Source: Isoetes taiwanensis
Lineage: Eukaryota; Streptophyta; Lycopodiopsida; Isoetales; Isoetaceae
Reading direction: 5' to 3'
Assembly: GCA_021234155.1 (NCBI GenBank)
Contig: JAJEKV010000050.1
Span: 4,178,488-4,242,487, forward strand
Length of the DNA stretch: 64,000 nt
Position 1 is the stretch's first letter. Each line of letters begins with the position of its first letter. The position numbers and the translations under genes were made by a program. Shown piece after piece: positions 12,101 through 24,237 of this stretch. Under the pieces are notes generated by a model that was not told where the DNA came from, made no database searches, and saw only the letters and a list, made by a program, of their open reading frames with translations.

Positions 12101-15100
12101 ACCAGGTTCCATATTCTGTGCACATACTTTATTTTAGTGGAAATATTCTATGTCAATACTAGTTGCACTTAGATTAAATGCCACCATGGTTTATAGTTCA
12201 AAAGGACCTATAATTCCAGGCAAAGAGGTATGCATTAGACATTTAGAGTCACACCTTTGGAGAGTTGGAGAATACCTACAGCAAATGTGTTATGGCCCTT
12301 ATTATGGCATCTTTTAAGCATTTACATTCACTTACATTAGGTTTGTTTCTATCAGTGATACATTCCCCACGTTGTTTATTTTGAACTATTAGAACACTTG
12401 CTAGTGAAAATATACCATGGTCAAAGAGCCTATCATCTAATGACACAAGAAAACACACAAGGCAAATAAAAGCAGCCATAAATATCCCTATGTCAGGAAA
12501 GAAAAGTTCGTCATGACATTATTTTGGAGTTTTCATGTAATGTTTAAATCAACATTACGCTTCATTTGATGTGCTGGAGAGGTACTTGGAAAATACAACT
12601 TCTATCTTCATTTCATGCTATGATAACTTGGAAAAAAGGCTTTAGAGATTCATATCAATGATAGAAGGAGAAATGTCAAATAAGCCATAACAATGTTTGA
12701 AATGCTAAACAATCTAAATCCATATAATACCAAAATAGTTGAATCTCAATTCTTAGCTAAAACCAGGTCGCTTGCATTTAATAGAATCTAGAGTCTTTGC
12801 ACAAATTCTTTCATACCGCCTACTCGTGAATGTTTTACGTTTCTTAAAATAGGAACTAATTTTTAAGAGCGACCACTGGACTTGACAAGTAATAAGCCAT
12901 TGCATTTCTAAATTCAAGAAAAGAAAAACTTGGGGTCTACGTTTTGATTCATATCTGCTTTAGAATGAATCTCAAATCGAATGCTCTGCTCTCACTTCTC
13001 ACCATTCGAAGCGAGATCAGCTCACACATGTATACATAGCTGGATAATAATGTAGTGATCGCCAATGATGAAGAAACATCATTATTCATCATGTTTGAAT
13101 GGGTTTTGCTTCAATCCGGTGAAAAGGGAAGATAGATCTTGGGGTAAATTTTTCTTTGAATCTGAAGATTCTTTTGCAGTTCTGCCGGAAGAAGCGAGTT
13201 TAGGTTCTCTCTTGCTTTGGAGGCCATCGACCAACATTTTCAAACGACTGCTGCATAATGAATCGATTGGTTTTTGGCTTGAATCAAACTGATTTGAAAT
13301 GATCAAGATTCCGGGTGATTCATCGGTAAAGCTGAAATGCCGGATTGCATTTCAAAGTGGCAGTTACTTATTTCTCGAAGAACATTCTATCATCAAGTTT
13401 CTGGTAAACTCAATTTGATATTCGAACTTAAATAATCTTTGTCGGCAACCGTTATACGGATTGGCCTAAGTTTTTAATTTATACGGCATAAAATCCCACT
13501 ATTTTCTTATGATTTTAAGATTTGATCTCAGGATTTCTAATTGTCGTAGGCTTTTTCTTACTGATTTTCTTAAGTCAATTTTACGTATTTGCCTGGTTGC
13601 ATTGATAAAATTTGATTACCTGCACCTTCAACTTGGGGTTGACCTTTCTATCTATGGAACCTGGATTCACAAAGCAGTCTGTCATGAGCTTGCTCAAAGA
13701 GCTTTTTTCAAAGTGTATGCATCTGAGGGACCAAAGGAGCCGTTTAGTCGCACACACAAGTATAGGTTCTGGAGAATTATGTTGCATCCTCATGTTTGGT
13801 TACTTTGCAGTGTTGTAATCATGTTTTAAAATTATTGGTATACACTATATAATAGAAAACGAACTTGGAAAACCAAAAGAGATGTTCATTAAATTTGATG
13901 ACATTTCTGGCCGCCCTTTACTCGTAAATGAATGTGATAAAGATGTATTATGTAAATTCTTGTAGCCAGGCAGAATTTTGGGGTCTTGGCTATCTTCGTT
14001 AACATGTGAATGACCACATGGGGCCGTGGCATTCCCACAAAGTCTATGAACTTTAAAAGGTACCTTGTAGAGATTATATGGTTCCTAGGCACGATGCTTG
14101 GTTATGCTTGCTGTGGATATCTCGGCTTTATCATTCCTTTTCCTCCCGGGCTCTTGAAGCGGATAACGACTCTGTTTGTGCCACCTTTTTCCATTGTTCA
14201 TCACGAGTTCCCTTTGATTTTCTTTTAGCACCCTCACATAAACATACCATTTGAGAATTTCACCTCTCAAAATTCTTAATGGATGCTCAAATCCATCATG
14301 CCCTTTCGGATGGCATGGAAGTCGTGGTCAAAGGTTGACATAAAGACATAAAATTTCTTGGGTTTGTTGTTAATTTGCTCAATGGACATGAAACTCCGGG
14401 TTATTGCTTTATGCTAATTGCGGGATTTCATTCTTTCGGCAAAGGATAGTTGAGTGGATTGCATGGTAGAACCAGTTATGACTTGACACAGTGGTGGAAT
14501 GCTTGGTGTCTGAGAAATTCCCAAGGAGTTGAATTTACTAATAGAAGCGGTAGCCTTTTATAGGATATTATGTGGGATTTTTGCACAATCGCCTATAATT
14601 TGTCTAAACTTCTCTCTAGTTTGATTATTGATGTTTTATTCGGTGGGTAGTTGTAGTTGATTATAAATGCCATAATGGAGGGTGCTGGCTCCGGTAACCT
14701 TTGAAGAGTTGACTTCATTGAGGCGATTTTGGAATTTGTGTTTGAATGTCTTTTTAAGTGACATCAGAATGGGATCCTCATCGGCCCAAAACTTTGTTTG
14801 CCAGCAACCCAACCTAAATAAGGTAGGATATAGATATTTGCAATGTCATGATGGGGAATACCAATCCAAGATTAAATAAAATTGTTATACTCAGACCAAC
14901 AAGTTTTTCTTACAGTAAGACTCCTCATAGCATTATTTTACTTGGTTTAGATTGATTCATAATATGAATTCCGACTTGTGAACTAAAACTCGTGCACAAC
15001 TAAAATTATTTTGACATTAGGGTAAACTTTATTTAGGGATGATCTATAAAGTTAAAAGTCTGATATTTTAACCAAATCAATTAATCGGGGTTTTGATTGA

Positions 15101-16218
15101 TGGCCGGGAAAAACTTTGGAGCCAAGATGGCCTTTCTCCACTTCATCGTCAGAACTCTATTCTTTGCTTACCTTTAGGATTCCTCCATCATGATGTTCAG
15201 CCAGATATATGATATATTAGGCGGAATGACTCTCAGAAAGGGAATGATAAAACAAACATTAGAGTAATACCAAGGAAAAGAGCAGCTTTTAACAAAAATT
15301 AAACTAAAATTAAAATAAATTGATTCCCTTCATGAGATTTGTGCATCTTTGTCAAAGAGTATCCAGGTGAGAATCTTGACCTTTAAAAATGAGATGGGTG
15401 GAAAACTATTAGGATAAGACTAATCATTGTTATTTAGTGAAACGTTCTCTGTGGAGTTGGTAGTTTTCTTTGGATCATAGCCAGGGCCTTTATGGCAGCT
15501 ATTAAGGATTTGGCTTGCATTTTGGCCAGCACACTCATCAATATCAATGCTAGGTAATAATTGGGGGTGATTTAAAAAATGGGGGTCAATTCTTCAGGTA
15601 TTATGTCTTGTGTTTCATCTTGCAGTTATCTAGTCCTTCCGTTTCCTCGTGGAAGCGGGCCTTCGGCTGACATTAAAGGTTTTACCTTCACTCTTTATGA
15701 GATGGCCATGGATGAAATTATTGTTATGGAAGTATGTAAATGTTCGGAAACATCTTTATTTGCTAACTTTGGATTGCTTAATCATGGGATGGCCTACAGA
15801 GCCCAAGATAAAACGATTCTGAAGATATAGACCATCTCATATTTAACATTTCTCTTTTATTTTATATTCAAATATTTGATCAATAATAATGGACAAAATT
15901 GCACCACAATATGGGCAGGTGTAAAAATTGCAATAAACTTGAGTCTGTTCTGGGATACAGATTGATTTCTTTTATTATGCTGCTTGGGCATATTTAGCGG
16001 ATGCAACATTTGGAAGTCCATGCATATTCTCAAAAGGCTTCTCTATTTGCAAAACTTAGTATCAAGCCTTTTTGGCTAAAGATGTCTTGGAACTGATCCC
16101 AAGGTTCCAGCCACATATTCCCTCTCAAGGGATGTCCAATTGAATCTTGTTAGGCTTAGCACAACTTCTTTGTGATTGGGAGAAATAATTCATGGTAAAA
16201 TGCAAGGGCCAGCATGAC
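9113..16218. other. No supported gene (9.1-16.2 kb)
   Basis: About 7 kb of AT-rich DNA. The longest open frames (9098-9427, 13509-13829) are 106-109 codons and show no recognised domain, so they are consistent with chance. I found no tRNA-like cloverleaf, terminal repeat or reverse-transcriptase motif. Confidence 0.45.
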
Positions 16219-16361
16219 ATATTCTGTATTCTATAAATCAAAATTATCTTGTGTTCTTTGACCCTATGACCTCTGCTAGAAGATGTTGAATGTCAATAGT
16301 TATAGTTTGTTAACTTGGGTGTCAATTGTTGTACATGTTAGGTCAAGATGGCAAATATATG
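16219..16361. repeat. Dispersed repeat R1, copy 3, left part
   Basis: Matches 7400-7535 of R1 copy 1, from TTCTATAAA.CAAAATTATCTTGTG to CAAGATGGCAAA.TATATG. The match stops abruptly at about 16361. It resumes at 17267 with ACTTCTAATCAT.TTGCCCTTAA, continuing to about 17312. The two parts are contiguous in copy 1, so 16362-17266 is an insertion. Confidence 0.75.
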
Positions 16362-17266
16362 GCAGGAAACTGGAGCGGGTGCAAAGTCCTTTCTCCTCTG
16401 ACCTCAGTTAAAACAAGCGGTGCCCTATGCTATTCTTTTTTACAAGAGCCGGTTTTGGCCTCTTTAACATTCTGCCATGGCATGCATCTCCACTATATGC
16501 ATAGGTGCACCACATGGATGATGTTAAGGTATCTGTTCTTGCCTGCTAACCGAATCTCTCGGCGTTTGAGCGAAGTTGGAAATAGCATTATGCTACATGG
16601 TTTGCCCGTTGGTTGTAACGAGAACGCGCGATGCTTGCCGATTCGATCTGAGCTTTGCAACAATATCTCAATGAATTCGTTTTTCTCCAAAGATCTGGAG
16701 ACGCGTTACTTTGGCCCAATGAAAACCGGTCATTATCATGCACATAAATCCCTCCTTGGCACGGGCTTGAAGCTTGTTGCTTGCTTCCATTGTCCGGGGT
16801 GTAGCTATTGCATCGAATTCGCCGGGTCCCCGCAATTTCTGATTGAGCGGATAGATGGGAATGACCGCAGTACGCTGAGGCGAGACTATGTGCACTGTTG
16901 CTGAATTCTGAGGTTATTGAAGATAAAACCATACTCGCCGAGTTGCCGCTTTGAGATAGTCAGGAATCATTTTTGACCTTAGCATTCCATTCCGCAGCTT
17001 CCACAACTACCGAGGCACCATCACATTGCGTGACTTGGCATTATACATACTTGAGGTTCTGAATGAAACATCGCAATTCGCAGGCCTCGGTAGTGAATTA
17101 TCTCCGTGTGTCTGGTATCATCATTCGCAAAGGTTTTCCTTGAAAACCTTTGGTGAGGAGTTTTTTTAATCCTAGTAGTAATGATTGTACTAGCCCATTG
17201 TATGGGTCCCTTGACACATATATTGGTCTCGTGGGCGTTAAAAAACTATTCTATTCTATTCTATTT
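16362..17266 (+). mobile_element. LINE-B 3' fragment inserted into repeat R1
   Basis: Non-LTR retrotransposon 3' end, 5'-truncated. Its last 130 bp match the ends at 22.07 and 45.13 kb: a TTTTCC.TGAAAACC.TTTGGTGAGG motif, GGGTCCC, then ATTGGTCTCGTGGGCG and a CTATTCTATTCTATTCTATTT tail (17246-17266). The upstream part has no reverse-transcriptase motif that I can read; it may be 3' UTR or heavily decayed ORF2. The open frame 16326-16904 (192 codons) crosses the insertion border and resembles no known protein, so I treat it as chance. Confidence 0.65.
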
Positions 17267-17312
17267 AACTTCTAATCATATTGCCCTTAATATTTCCAGG
17301 AGTCCGTTTTAG

Positions 17313-19035
17313 GCCATCTAAGATTAGATATATCCTAGTTAGAGAACCCTTTAATCCCATTAGATATCGCTTTGTGCACAGAGCCCACACGTGGATGCTA
17401 TCGTGATTGACACCGGATACTTGAATGCGATGGTGAAATGGGGTGAGGTCTTGCCTAAGCATGTCCTAAAAGCTCCTCTGATTTGCTGAAACACATAGGT
17501 CCCTGCTTGTGAAGTGGATAATAGGTGACACCTCTGAATTTCGAGAAGCGTGCCTCTATGGGCGTCACGGACCTGATGGTGTCAGGTGGCCCGTGGATTT
17601 TGGGGGGTTCCAGAGTGGGAGTGCAGAGATGGGGGTGGCTAAGGAGGCTTGCATTCTCTACAGCACACCCGGGGATCCCGTGTGCGGGGAGGCGCTTCAC
17701 GACTGCCTCATCGGGCAGGGAGATGTACTGGAGTAGTCTCAAAGGGTAATTCCATGAGATTACAATCGTTATAGCATCTTTCAACCCTATCTGTAGTGTG
17801 AATGGGAGAGGATGGAATGCTACTATCCTAATTGTTCTATGTCGATCAATACCATATGCCATCTGGGAGGCCTTTGGTAGGCAGTTGACCAAGTGAGTTT
17901 GAGCCGAGGATGAGGCCTTTATTTTATAGTGCACTTCCTTTGTTACATGGTTGGTGATACATTTGTTATTTGTATTGATGATGATGGGGCCACATGGTGG
18001 TGGTATAGTATTTATTAGTATTGTTGCAGTGCTAGCTGCATTATGTCGCGCTTCCATTGTATAGGATTCCCATAGAAGGCGTGGAGCGAATGACAACTCC
18101 GTGGCTCTTCACTGGACACTTGGCCATCACAGTGAGTCCCGGAGAATCAGAATGAAGACACTCCACATGAGTAGATGCATGGGAGAGCTATAAATATTTG
18201 CTCTACGATGAGACATCGTAATGGATTAGAGGTAACCTGATGATGTCGGATCATGAATTTTTGTTAGATAAATCATTGCAGCATAGTCTAACTTTCGTGA
18301 GTTTGTTGGTTATCGAGGACTTTTGACTGAATTAAAACTACCCAATTCCATAATATGAATTAGTATGTGTGTTAGCTGAATTGTAGAAGGATTAAACTAG
18401 TTAGGTATGAAATGTGATTGTACTCGTTAAGTATATTAAGTTCTTGGAGGAGTCCCTTGTGATGATTCGGATGGGCGATTTTTGCACCCACGTGCCAGGA
18501 ACGGTCCAATTAACCAAGAGGCGCCATTATCCAGAATCAAGATGACATCAAATAGGGCTTGATCGGCAAAACATCGACTTAGAATCTCAAAAGAAACGCG
18601 TATTTCCCAATCATGCACTCGTATAAAAATGCATATTTCCGCCATATAAAAAAATTAAAAAAAAAATTGAAAAAAGTAATTGAATTGAAAAAAAAAGTGA
18701 CGGTTATTTTTTTCGTTCCCATCTCGTTTGTTTGCACTCGCCGCCTCGCCCGTCCACCATAACCGCTGGAGAAGAGCTTGCTTCCCCATAACCTCGCGTT
18801 TGGCAAGCGCCCGCTTCTTGACCATACAGTGCCCCTTGAACCCGCTTTCCTATGCAAATGAATGGCTCGTGCAGGATCGTCGGCTATTGTAACCTCGTGT
18901 CACGGATCTTTCTTGAACTTGGCGAAGCGGCTACGCGAACCTTTCGAGTAAGGTAGAGCTCACAGTAGCTAAACTTGTTCGGCGATTATTATTGGGACCT
19001 TAGGAGTCCCCTACCCTATTTTCATATGTCCAAGC
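17313..19035. repeat. Dispersed repeat R2, full-length copy
   Basis: About 1.7 kb that matches 26968-27673 (first 700 bp) and 31844-32893 (remaining 1 kb) in the same order. Landmarks are a start at GGCCATCTA, then AATCCCATTAGATAT, GCCTCTATGGGCGTCACG, GTGAGTTTGAGCCGAGG, ATTAGTATTGTTGC, GTATATTAAGTTCTTGGA, an A-rich run, and an end near TTTTCATATGTC. In the other copy the position near 18235 reads GTGTCACAATGGTATCAGATC, which is like an LTR end plus a tRNA-Met primer-binding site. The sequence upstream may therefore be a decayed LTR. I see no TG at the left edge, so that reading is tentative. Open frames inside it (for example 17455-18096 minus) are shadows. Confidence 0.65.
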
Positions 19036-19050
19036 TGTTGAAAGCATAAT

Positions 19051-19715
19051 CAACAGAAGAGCATTGATTGTGTCATTTTGTTTGTCACTAAAATATTATG
19101 TGTCAAAAGCGATATAAAAGTGACAATAAAAATTACAAAAATAGTGAAATTTAAATGACAATAAATGTGACAATAGAGGTGATCTGTATGACAAAAGAAA
19201 GTGACAAAAGGATGGTGTAAATGTGACTATAATCGACATTAGAATGATATGGTTTGACAAACCACATGTCAAAAATTTGACAATAAATTGACTTATCTGA
19301 CAAGAATAATGATAAACAAATGCTATAAGTCGACTATAATGTACATATGAGATGACACAACTATGACAATAGATTGACAAAGTTTGACAAAACCATGTGC
19401 CAAAATGTGATAGGCCGACTTTAGAATGGCTTGAAAATGTGAAAATGATATAAATTTGACCGTAGTGTGACGATAAAATATCATAACTTTGACAAAGATG
19501 TTGGAGAAAAAGTGGCACAAATGTGTCAATAGTGTGCCAATAGAATGCCTCAAATGTGACAAAGGTAAAGAATAAGGTGACAAAAAGTAGATTAAAGGAG
19601 TTTTAGGATATTGATGCGATAGCCAACTTGGCCCTCGATTTTTTACTTTTATTTCATCCCTTTGATTCTGGGTTTTTTCTTTACAACCCATGCTTCCCTA
19701 CTTCCATAGTGGACA
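19051..19715. repeat. TGACA-rich repeat (CACTA-like), copy 1
   Basis: Matches 40657-41363 along its whole length. It has many TGACAAAA and TGACAATA motifs, a shared central ACCACATGTCAAAAATTTGAC, and a shared end with GGAGTTTTAGGAT and ACTTCCATAGTGGACA. Its left end reads CAACAGAAGAGCATTGATT, a decayed form of the CACTACAAGAGAACAGTGATT start in the other copy. Minus-strand open frames here only translate the motif and are not genes. Confidence 0.7.
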
Positions 19716-20665
19716 ATCCATAGTTATAGTTCCATAGTTATAGTTTAGTCTGTTTGGTCTTGCTAATGGAGCTTTGTTTAATAGCGAGTTACGAGTGATA
19801 TCTTTTAGGCATCTTCTCTGAGGATGGCTCGACCGAGGATCGAGATCTTGGTCAGTCATGTTGCTACTACTTTTAAAAGCTAGTTGCTTGTTTACCAATC
19901 TTAATTTTCAAGCAATTTTGTTGGATTCCGGTTTTCTGGATTCCGCCGAATTGAGCACCACAGGATGTGATGAACCTTGGGCAAAACAACTTTATCAATC
20001 CAGCCGTCGAAGTGGTCTAAATTGTAAAATGGAAGTAAGTAGGCGGGATTTTTCAGTCTGTGGCCTTCTAATTTTCTAATTTTTGGAAAGTTGCATATCC
20101 ATGTTGGACATGAACATCAAGTGGTGGGCGGTTTTGAGCTGCTCTACTTATAGTTATTTTAATTTTTCTTATCATCTACAACTAGGAATTGTGGAGAGTT
20201 TAAATGCTGAAATAATATTGGTGGTTTTGGATTCACATCACACCAATATTTAACAATCTTATTTGGTGAGATAGAGTATGTTTTATTAGAAAGCGAGAAG
20301 AAAGTATTATCCGTCGGTATGTGAAAAATGTAGATTTTTTGGTTCAAAAGCTTGTGAAGTACTAAGTTTCAAGACTTAACACTTCCATTTATTATTATGA
20401 AATATAAATGCTCTAAAGAAAAGTTCAAACATCTTTTTAATGTTGGTCTCTTTTATAGCACCCCAATCATTAGGTGTTACATGGTATTATGTCACACTTA
20501 ATATTAGGACTTGAATATAATGGCTTGTTTTAGCTCTATTACCATTTTCATTATGTGATTAAGTATGCACTAAAGGAATCTCCATGCCTGAATATTATAT
20601 CCACAATATTACGGTACTAAGGAAACCCATACACAATATTACATGCACCTACACACCATCCTTAA
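19716..20665. other. No supported gene (19.7-20.7 kb)
   Basis: AT-rich DNA. A short TCCATAGTTATAG duplication lies at about 19715-19745, and open frames do not exceed 73 codons. Nothing recognised. Confidence 0.45.
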
Positions 20666-20666
20666 G

Positions 20667-20836
20667 GCCACGAAGGGCCAAAAGTACAGATTAACACAAA
20701 TCATTAACACACAAGCGCCATTAGCATTATTAACACAAACCATGCATTTGACACACATTTAAATTAAAATCCCCCTTAAACCCCCTTTGGTTTGGGTGCA
20801 TATTCCTGATTCACATTAGAGCGGCGAGAGCCCCAA
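20667..20836 (-). repeat. Dispersed repeat R3, inverted left arm
   Basis: Reverse complement of 22195-22332 and of 56361-56510. In plus-strand order it holds GGCCACGAAGGGCC, TTAACACAAA blocks, AAATTAAAATCCCCCTTAAA, CCCCCTTTGG, GGTGCATATTC and GCGGCGAGAGCCCC. Together with the right arm it brackets the LINE-B copy at 20888-22069. Confidence 0.75.
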
Positions 20837-20887
20837 AAATTTCCAATACATGTACAAAATTAACACCATTAAAAGTACATTCTCTTA

Positions 20888-22069
20888 TAAGTATTTGGGC
20901 ATTGAGTTTTCTACTACCACACAGCAGGATGCATCCATCGGGTTACCGAGGTCACTTCTAACGGTACGGAAAGCCACGTAGCTGTCACAAAACAAGCAGT
21001 CTGGTAATTTTGTATGCATGGGGTCACCCGAGGCACACTTGTTAGAGCCTTGGATTGAGCAGGTCCTCCTCTATGGGCGAGAAGTGTAGGGGCGGTTATA
21101 TCCCTCACCACTTGGAGGCGATCTAGAGGCAGAGATCTGAAGGCCTTCTTGGCGAGACGCTGGGAGTGAAATCCCGCAGTCCCATGTCAGTCTTGCTCCG
21201 GAGGCAGGCTTCCTTCCATTCTGAGAGGTTCGCGGCCCGGAGCGTCACATTATTTACTTCGAGAAGGTGGTGGCTATGGATGAAGCCCCATTTGCCCAAC
21301 CTTGCTTTGGCGTGGCGATGAGCTGGCGACTCAAAGCTTCTTTGGAAAGAACCGTAAGCCCGGTGGTTCAGCTATGGAATGCGGTACACAGTGTGGACGG
21401 TCGCATACCTGCTTGAAGGCTTGTGGCCTTGAAGCGGTACTTGGATGCTGCTTCATGGCTGAAGCTTTGGGATCTGAAGGCCCTATCACATGTCAGGTGG
21501 CAAATTATCGACCGGCCGGGTTAATCCCATGCTCACGAGAGGCCCACACACCACTACATTGCACCCATCTACCCATGAAAAAGCGAGTCCGGTGCTTCCG
21601 ACCATACGGTGCACCACCTCGCATTGAGGCAGAGATGGACCGGGGCGGCGTGAGGCGAGAGTCTGTCAATCTTTGTGCGCTTGGTACTTGAGGATGAAAG
21701 TCCCGCCCTCAGGGCTGTCCGACTGCGATATGAGCATATCGGACTCGGTATGCTCGGTTAGTTGTACCCCATCGGGCCTTGCATGAGCTCTTGAACCTGA
21801 CTTCTGTGGCTTGTTGGGATCGATACCTCGGAGGTAATGAATCTGTGAGGACTTCAGTTATGCCCCCCATCGACAGTAACCTCGGTATTACCTTTGATTA
21901 TGTATATAAGCGTCGTATCCTTGAAGCATCCTTTTGCTACTAAGGTTTTCCCGAAAAACCCTTGGTGAGGTTTTAATCACGGTAATGTCGCTTTCTTTGC
22001 TCTCTCTTTGTACTTGGGTCCCATAGGCCGGTTGGTCTCATGGTGATAAAGTATATTCATTCTATTCTC
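20888..22069 (+). mobile_element. LINE-B copy, 5'-truncated (ORF2 C-terminus and 3' end)
   Basis: Starts in the post-RT region with GGGCATTGAGTTTTCTACTACC, matching TTGGGGATTGAGTTCTCAACTACC near 43953. It continues through GTATGCATGGGGTCACC and GAGC.GGTCCT.CT.TATGG, both also in the 42.49-45.13 kb copy. The 3' end (about 21945-22069) has TTTTCCCGAAAAACCC, GGGTCCCATAGGCCGGTTGGTCTC and a decayed TATTCATTCTATTC tail. All frames are broken. The open frame 21302-21691 is within it and has no separate identity. Confidence 0.75.
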
Positions 22070-22194
22070 AAACCTTATAATATTTCACAAACTTTAATAT
22101 ACGATGTACAAAAACGGCACATGCACTTTACCCCACAAGCGAGGATGGAATTATATCTGATCGAATCTTGGAATAAAGGGCAAATATGCCCATC

Positions 22195-22332
22195 AGAGCT
22201 CTCGTTGCGATAGCTTAGTGAATATGCACCCCAAGCCAAAGGGGGTTTAAGGGGGATTTTAATTTAAATGTGTCAAATGAGATGGTTTGTGTTAATAATG
22301 TTAATGGCAGTTGTGTTTTAATGGTTGTGTGA
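22195..22332 (+). repeat. Dispersed repeat R3, right arm
   Basis: Begins AGAGCTCTCGTTGCG and continues GTGAATATGCACCC, AAAGGGGGTTTAAGGGGG, ATTTTAATTTAAATGTGTCAAATG, GGTTTGTGTTAATAATG. It pairs with 20667-20836 in inverted orientation over about 115 bp at high identity. The GGCC hairpin present in the other two copies is missing here, so this copy is truncated at its distal end. Confidence 0.75.
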
Positions 22333-22495
22333 ATGCTTCGAACTTTCCAACCTCTGATTCCAATGATATTGAGATAAAAAAAATTCCTTATCTAGTGGAA
22401 CAAAACCTTCATTACGCGTGGAAGGAATCTTAGAAATTGTAGTCAGCCGTTGAGAACTCCTACTACTCGAACCAGCCCCTGGAGTTGTTTTTACT

Positions 22496-23330
22496 AGTTT
22501 AAGTGCTTAACGGACATCCGCGAGGAACATGACCAGCTCCTTCATAGTAGAGGCAACGATTAATCTCTCTCCAATGCTGCTTCTCGACAGCAAATAAGGG
22601 CCTTTGAATAGCACGATCAATTTGCATAGGTATAGGGCCATCTATCTTAGAGGATGTGGGTGGCATAGAAGCTGATATGACCACTGGTGCTTACAGAATT
22701 GGAGAAACAAGTTGATATTGTCTTTCTTGCCTACGCTGGAAAAGACAGTGATCACAACGAATTGGAAACGTTATAGCTTCATCCAATGTTCTGGATCCTC
22801 CATGGTCAGCAACATATCTTTTATGTCCTCATAGAGCCTCCTTCGAAAATAATCTCGAAGGGGCGCATCATCTCAAGCCTTGTCTATGGCAGTCTGACAA
22901 AACTCTGAAGCAAGAGCTGATGCCGGACGAGAACCTTGCCTGAGGTTGCGAAACTTGGTAACTGTTGTGCGGTGCTAATCAATGTCTCCAAAACACGCCT
23001 CAAGTTCAGTGGTAAATGCTGCAAAATCTTGCAACTCGGGGGCACAAACCAACTCAAAGTTGGCTCAAACAGTAGAGAGCCAACTAATCCGACTATTTAA
23101 CAATCCGTACGATATCTGTGAGGGTGGAGCCGAATAACGAGCCAAATCTGATTCAAAAAACCTCGGAGCTTGGATATAGTGCCATCAAATTTCTCGAACA
23201 AACTAATCTTAGGCTTTGATTGTCTCCTCTCGGAGCTAAAAGGACGATTCATGAGATGCTACTCGTTCTTTGAGCTCCTTATTGTCTAGCTGCAATTGCT
23301 GACATACTGCACTTGATGTAATAAGGATGA
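22496..23330 (-). pseudogene. Ty3/Gypsy-type Gag remnant
   Basis: Read on the minus strand, the three frames together give a typical Ty3-type Gag. From the N-terminal side I see LQLDNKELKERV (coiled coil), KISLFEKFDGT.SKLRGF, then LQDFAAFTTELEACFGD, the polar stretch KFRNLRQGSRPASALASEF, RDYFRRRLYEDIKD, and a zinc knuckle near 22515-22560. The knuckle reads NRCLYYEGAGHVPRGCP, where the second Cys of CX2CX4HX4C is replaced by Tyr. Several stops and frame changes break it, and no protease or RT follows. Gag packages retrotransposon RNA; this copy cannot make an intact protein. Confidence 0.75.
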
Positions 23331-23961
23331 AATTTTTTCCATCGAGACAGAAAACACCAAATATGGACAAAGAAATGCTTAGGATCAGAGCAAGCAAGAA
23401 CTGTAAGGAATTCCGATTCGAACTACCTATGCAAAAACAAAGGAAAATACTCAAGAAATATGCAAAGAATATGTTGGAACACTGGAAATACTTGAAAGAG
23501 GTAGAGCTAGAGGGCTCAACACTGGCATTGAACCATAATGGTTTGACGAGAATAAAGCTCTTTTATAGATATCTAGTCCAACGATTTAGATCATGCCACT
23601 ACAATGGACGAGATCCCCACATGTCGCGCATGCATTAGATTCTAAAATATTCAAGAACCTCCTAGAAGCAACTTTGCATATGAAAAATACACTTGGCAAA
23701 GGTGTGTGATAGTTGCAAGTTCGGATCTAGCCTTGTGCATTGCATCCGCGTGGCGACCATACTTGTATATACAAGTGCTCGTATAGTTGTCGCAACTCTC
23801 ATTTTACCAATGCTTGTAAGAATAAATTGATTTATCTACCTGCACTGCACCAGGAACTTGTTCTAATAGATTATGGGCGATATTTTACGTCTTCTTTTTT
23901 CTTTCTTAGTAATGTAGATGTCCACCAAGTCATATTGTGCACAATTTCATTTTCAATCCTT
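23331..23961. other. No supported gene (23.3-24.0 kb)
   Basis: This stretch lies upstream of the Gag remnant on its strand, so it could include the retroelement leader or LTR. I see no primer-binding site or terminal repeat. The open frames (for example 23327-23638 plus) show no domain. Confidence 0.4.
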
Positions 23962-24237
23962 TCATGAAATTTGATTCCATGTCACATCTTGTTGGTATTG
24001 CTTGAACATATAATGCCATTTCTTCTTAGATGCTCTAGAGTTCCGCTTAAAATGTGGACATAATCCAATAATTCTGACATAAAGCTTGTTCAACATGTTT
24101 ATACCTTGCTTATGTAGATGCTCAAACTCGGGATTGAGCTCACCACATGCATGTATCGGAGTTATTACGTGTTTTTCTAGCCCTTTCTCATGAATAATTT
24201 TCTCATCATCTTCAGAACAACCTTCAAGTCTAGCCAC
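23962..24237 (-). CDS. Small ORF, possible trihelix/Myb-like fragment
   Basis: A 91-codon frame with protein-like composition. It has an acidic start (LEGCSEDDEKI), a middle GELNPEFEHLHKQGINMLNK, and a basic Trp-containing end (RASKKKWHYMFKQYQQD). The end resembles the third helix of Myb/trihelix-type DNA-binding domains, where a Lys/Arg-rich helix with a conserved Trp precedes Y-K-x-D. The start codon is not ATG and no exon boundary is clear, so this is probably a gene or transposon fragment. Its N-terminal part is duplicated just upstream (24363-24470). It may not be expressed. Confidence 0.35.
   Translation of the reverse strand: MARLEGCSEDDEKIIHEKGLEKHVITPIHACGELNPEFEHLHKQGINMLNKLYVRIIGLCPHFKRNSRASKKKWHYMFKQYQQDVTWNQIS

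Noticed and set aside
16326-16904. 192-codon plus frame
   Set aside because: It starts in repeat R1, crosses the LINE-B insertion border, and shows no domain.
17455-18096. 213-codon minus frame
   Set aside because: Lies in repeat R2; the second R2 copy does not keep it open and no domain is seen.
19096-19691. Two minus-strand frames of 122-140 codons, His/Ser/Phe-rich
   Set aside because: They translate the TGACA-motif repeat, whose second copy has different frame breaks.
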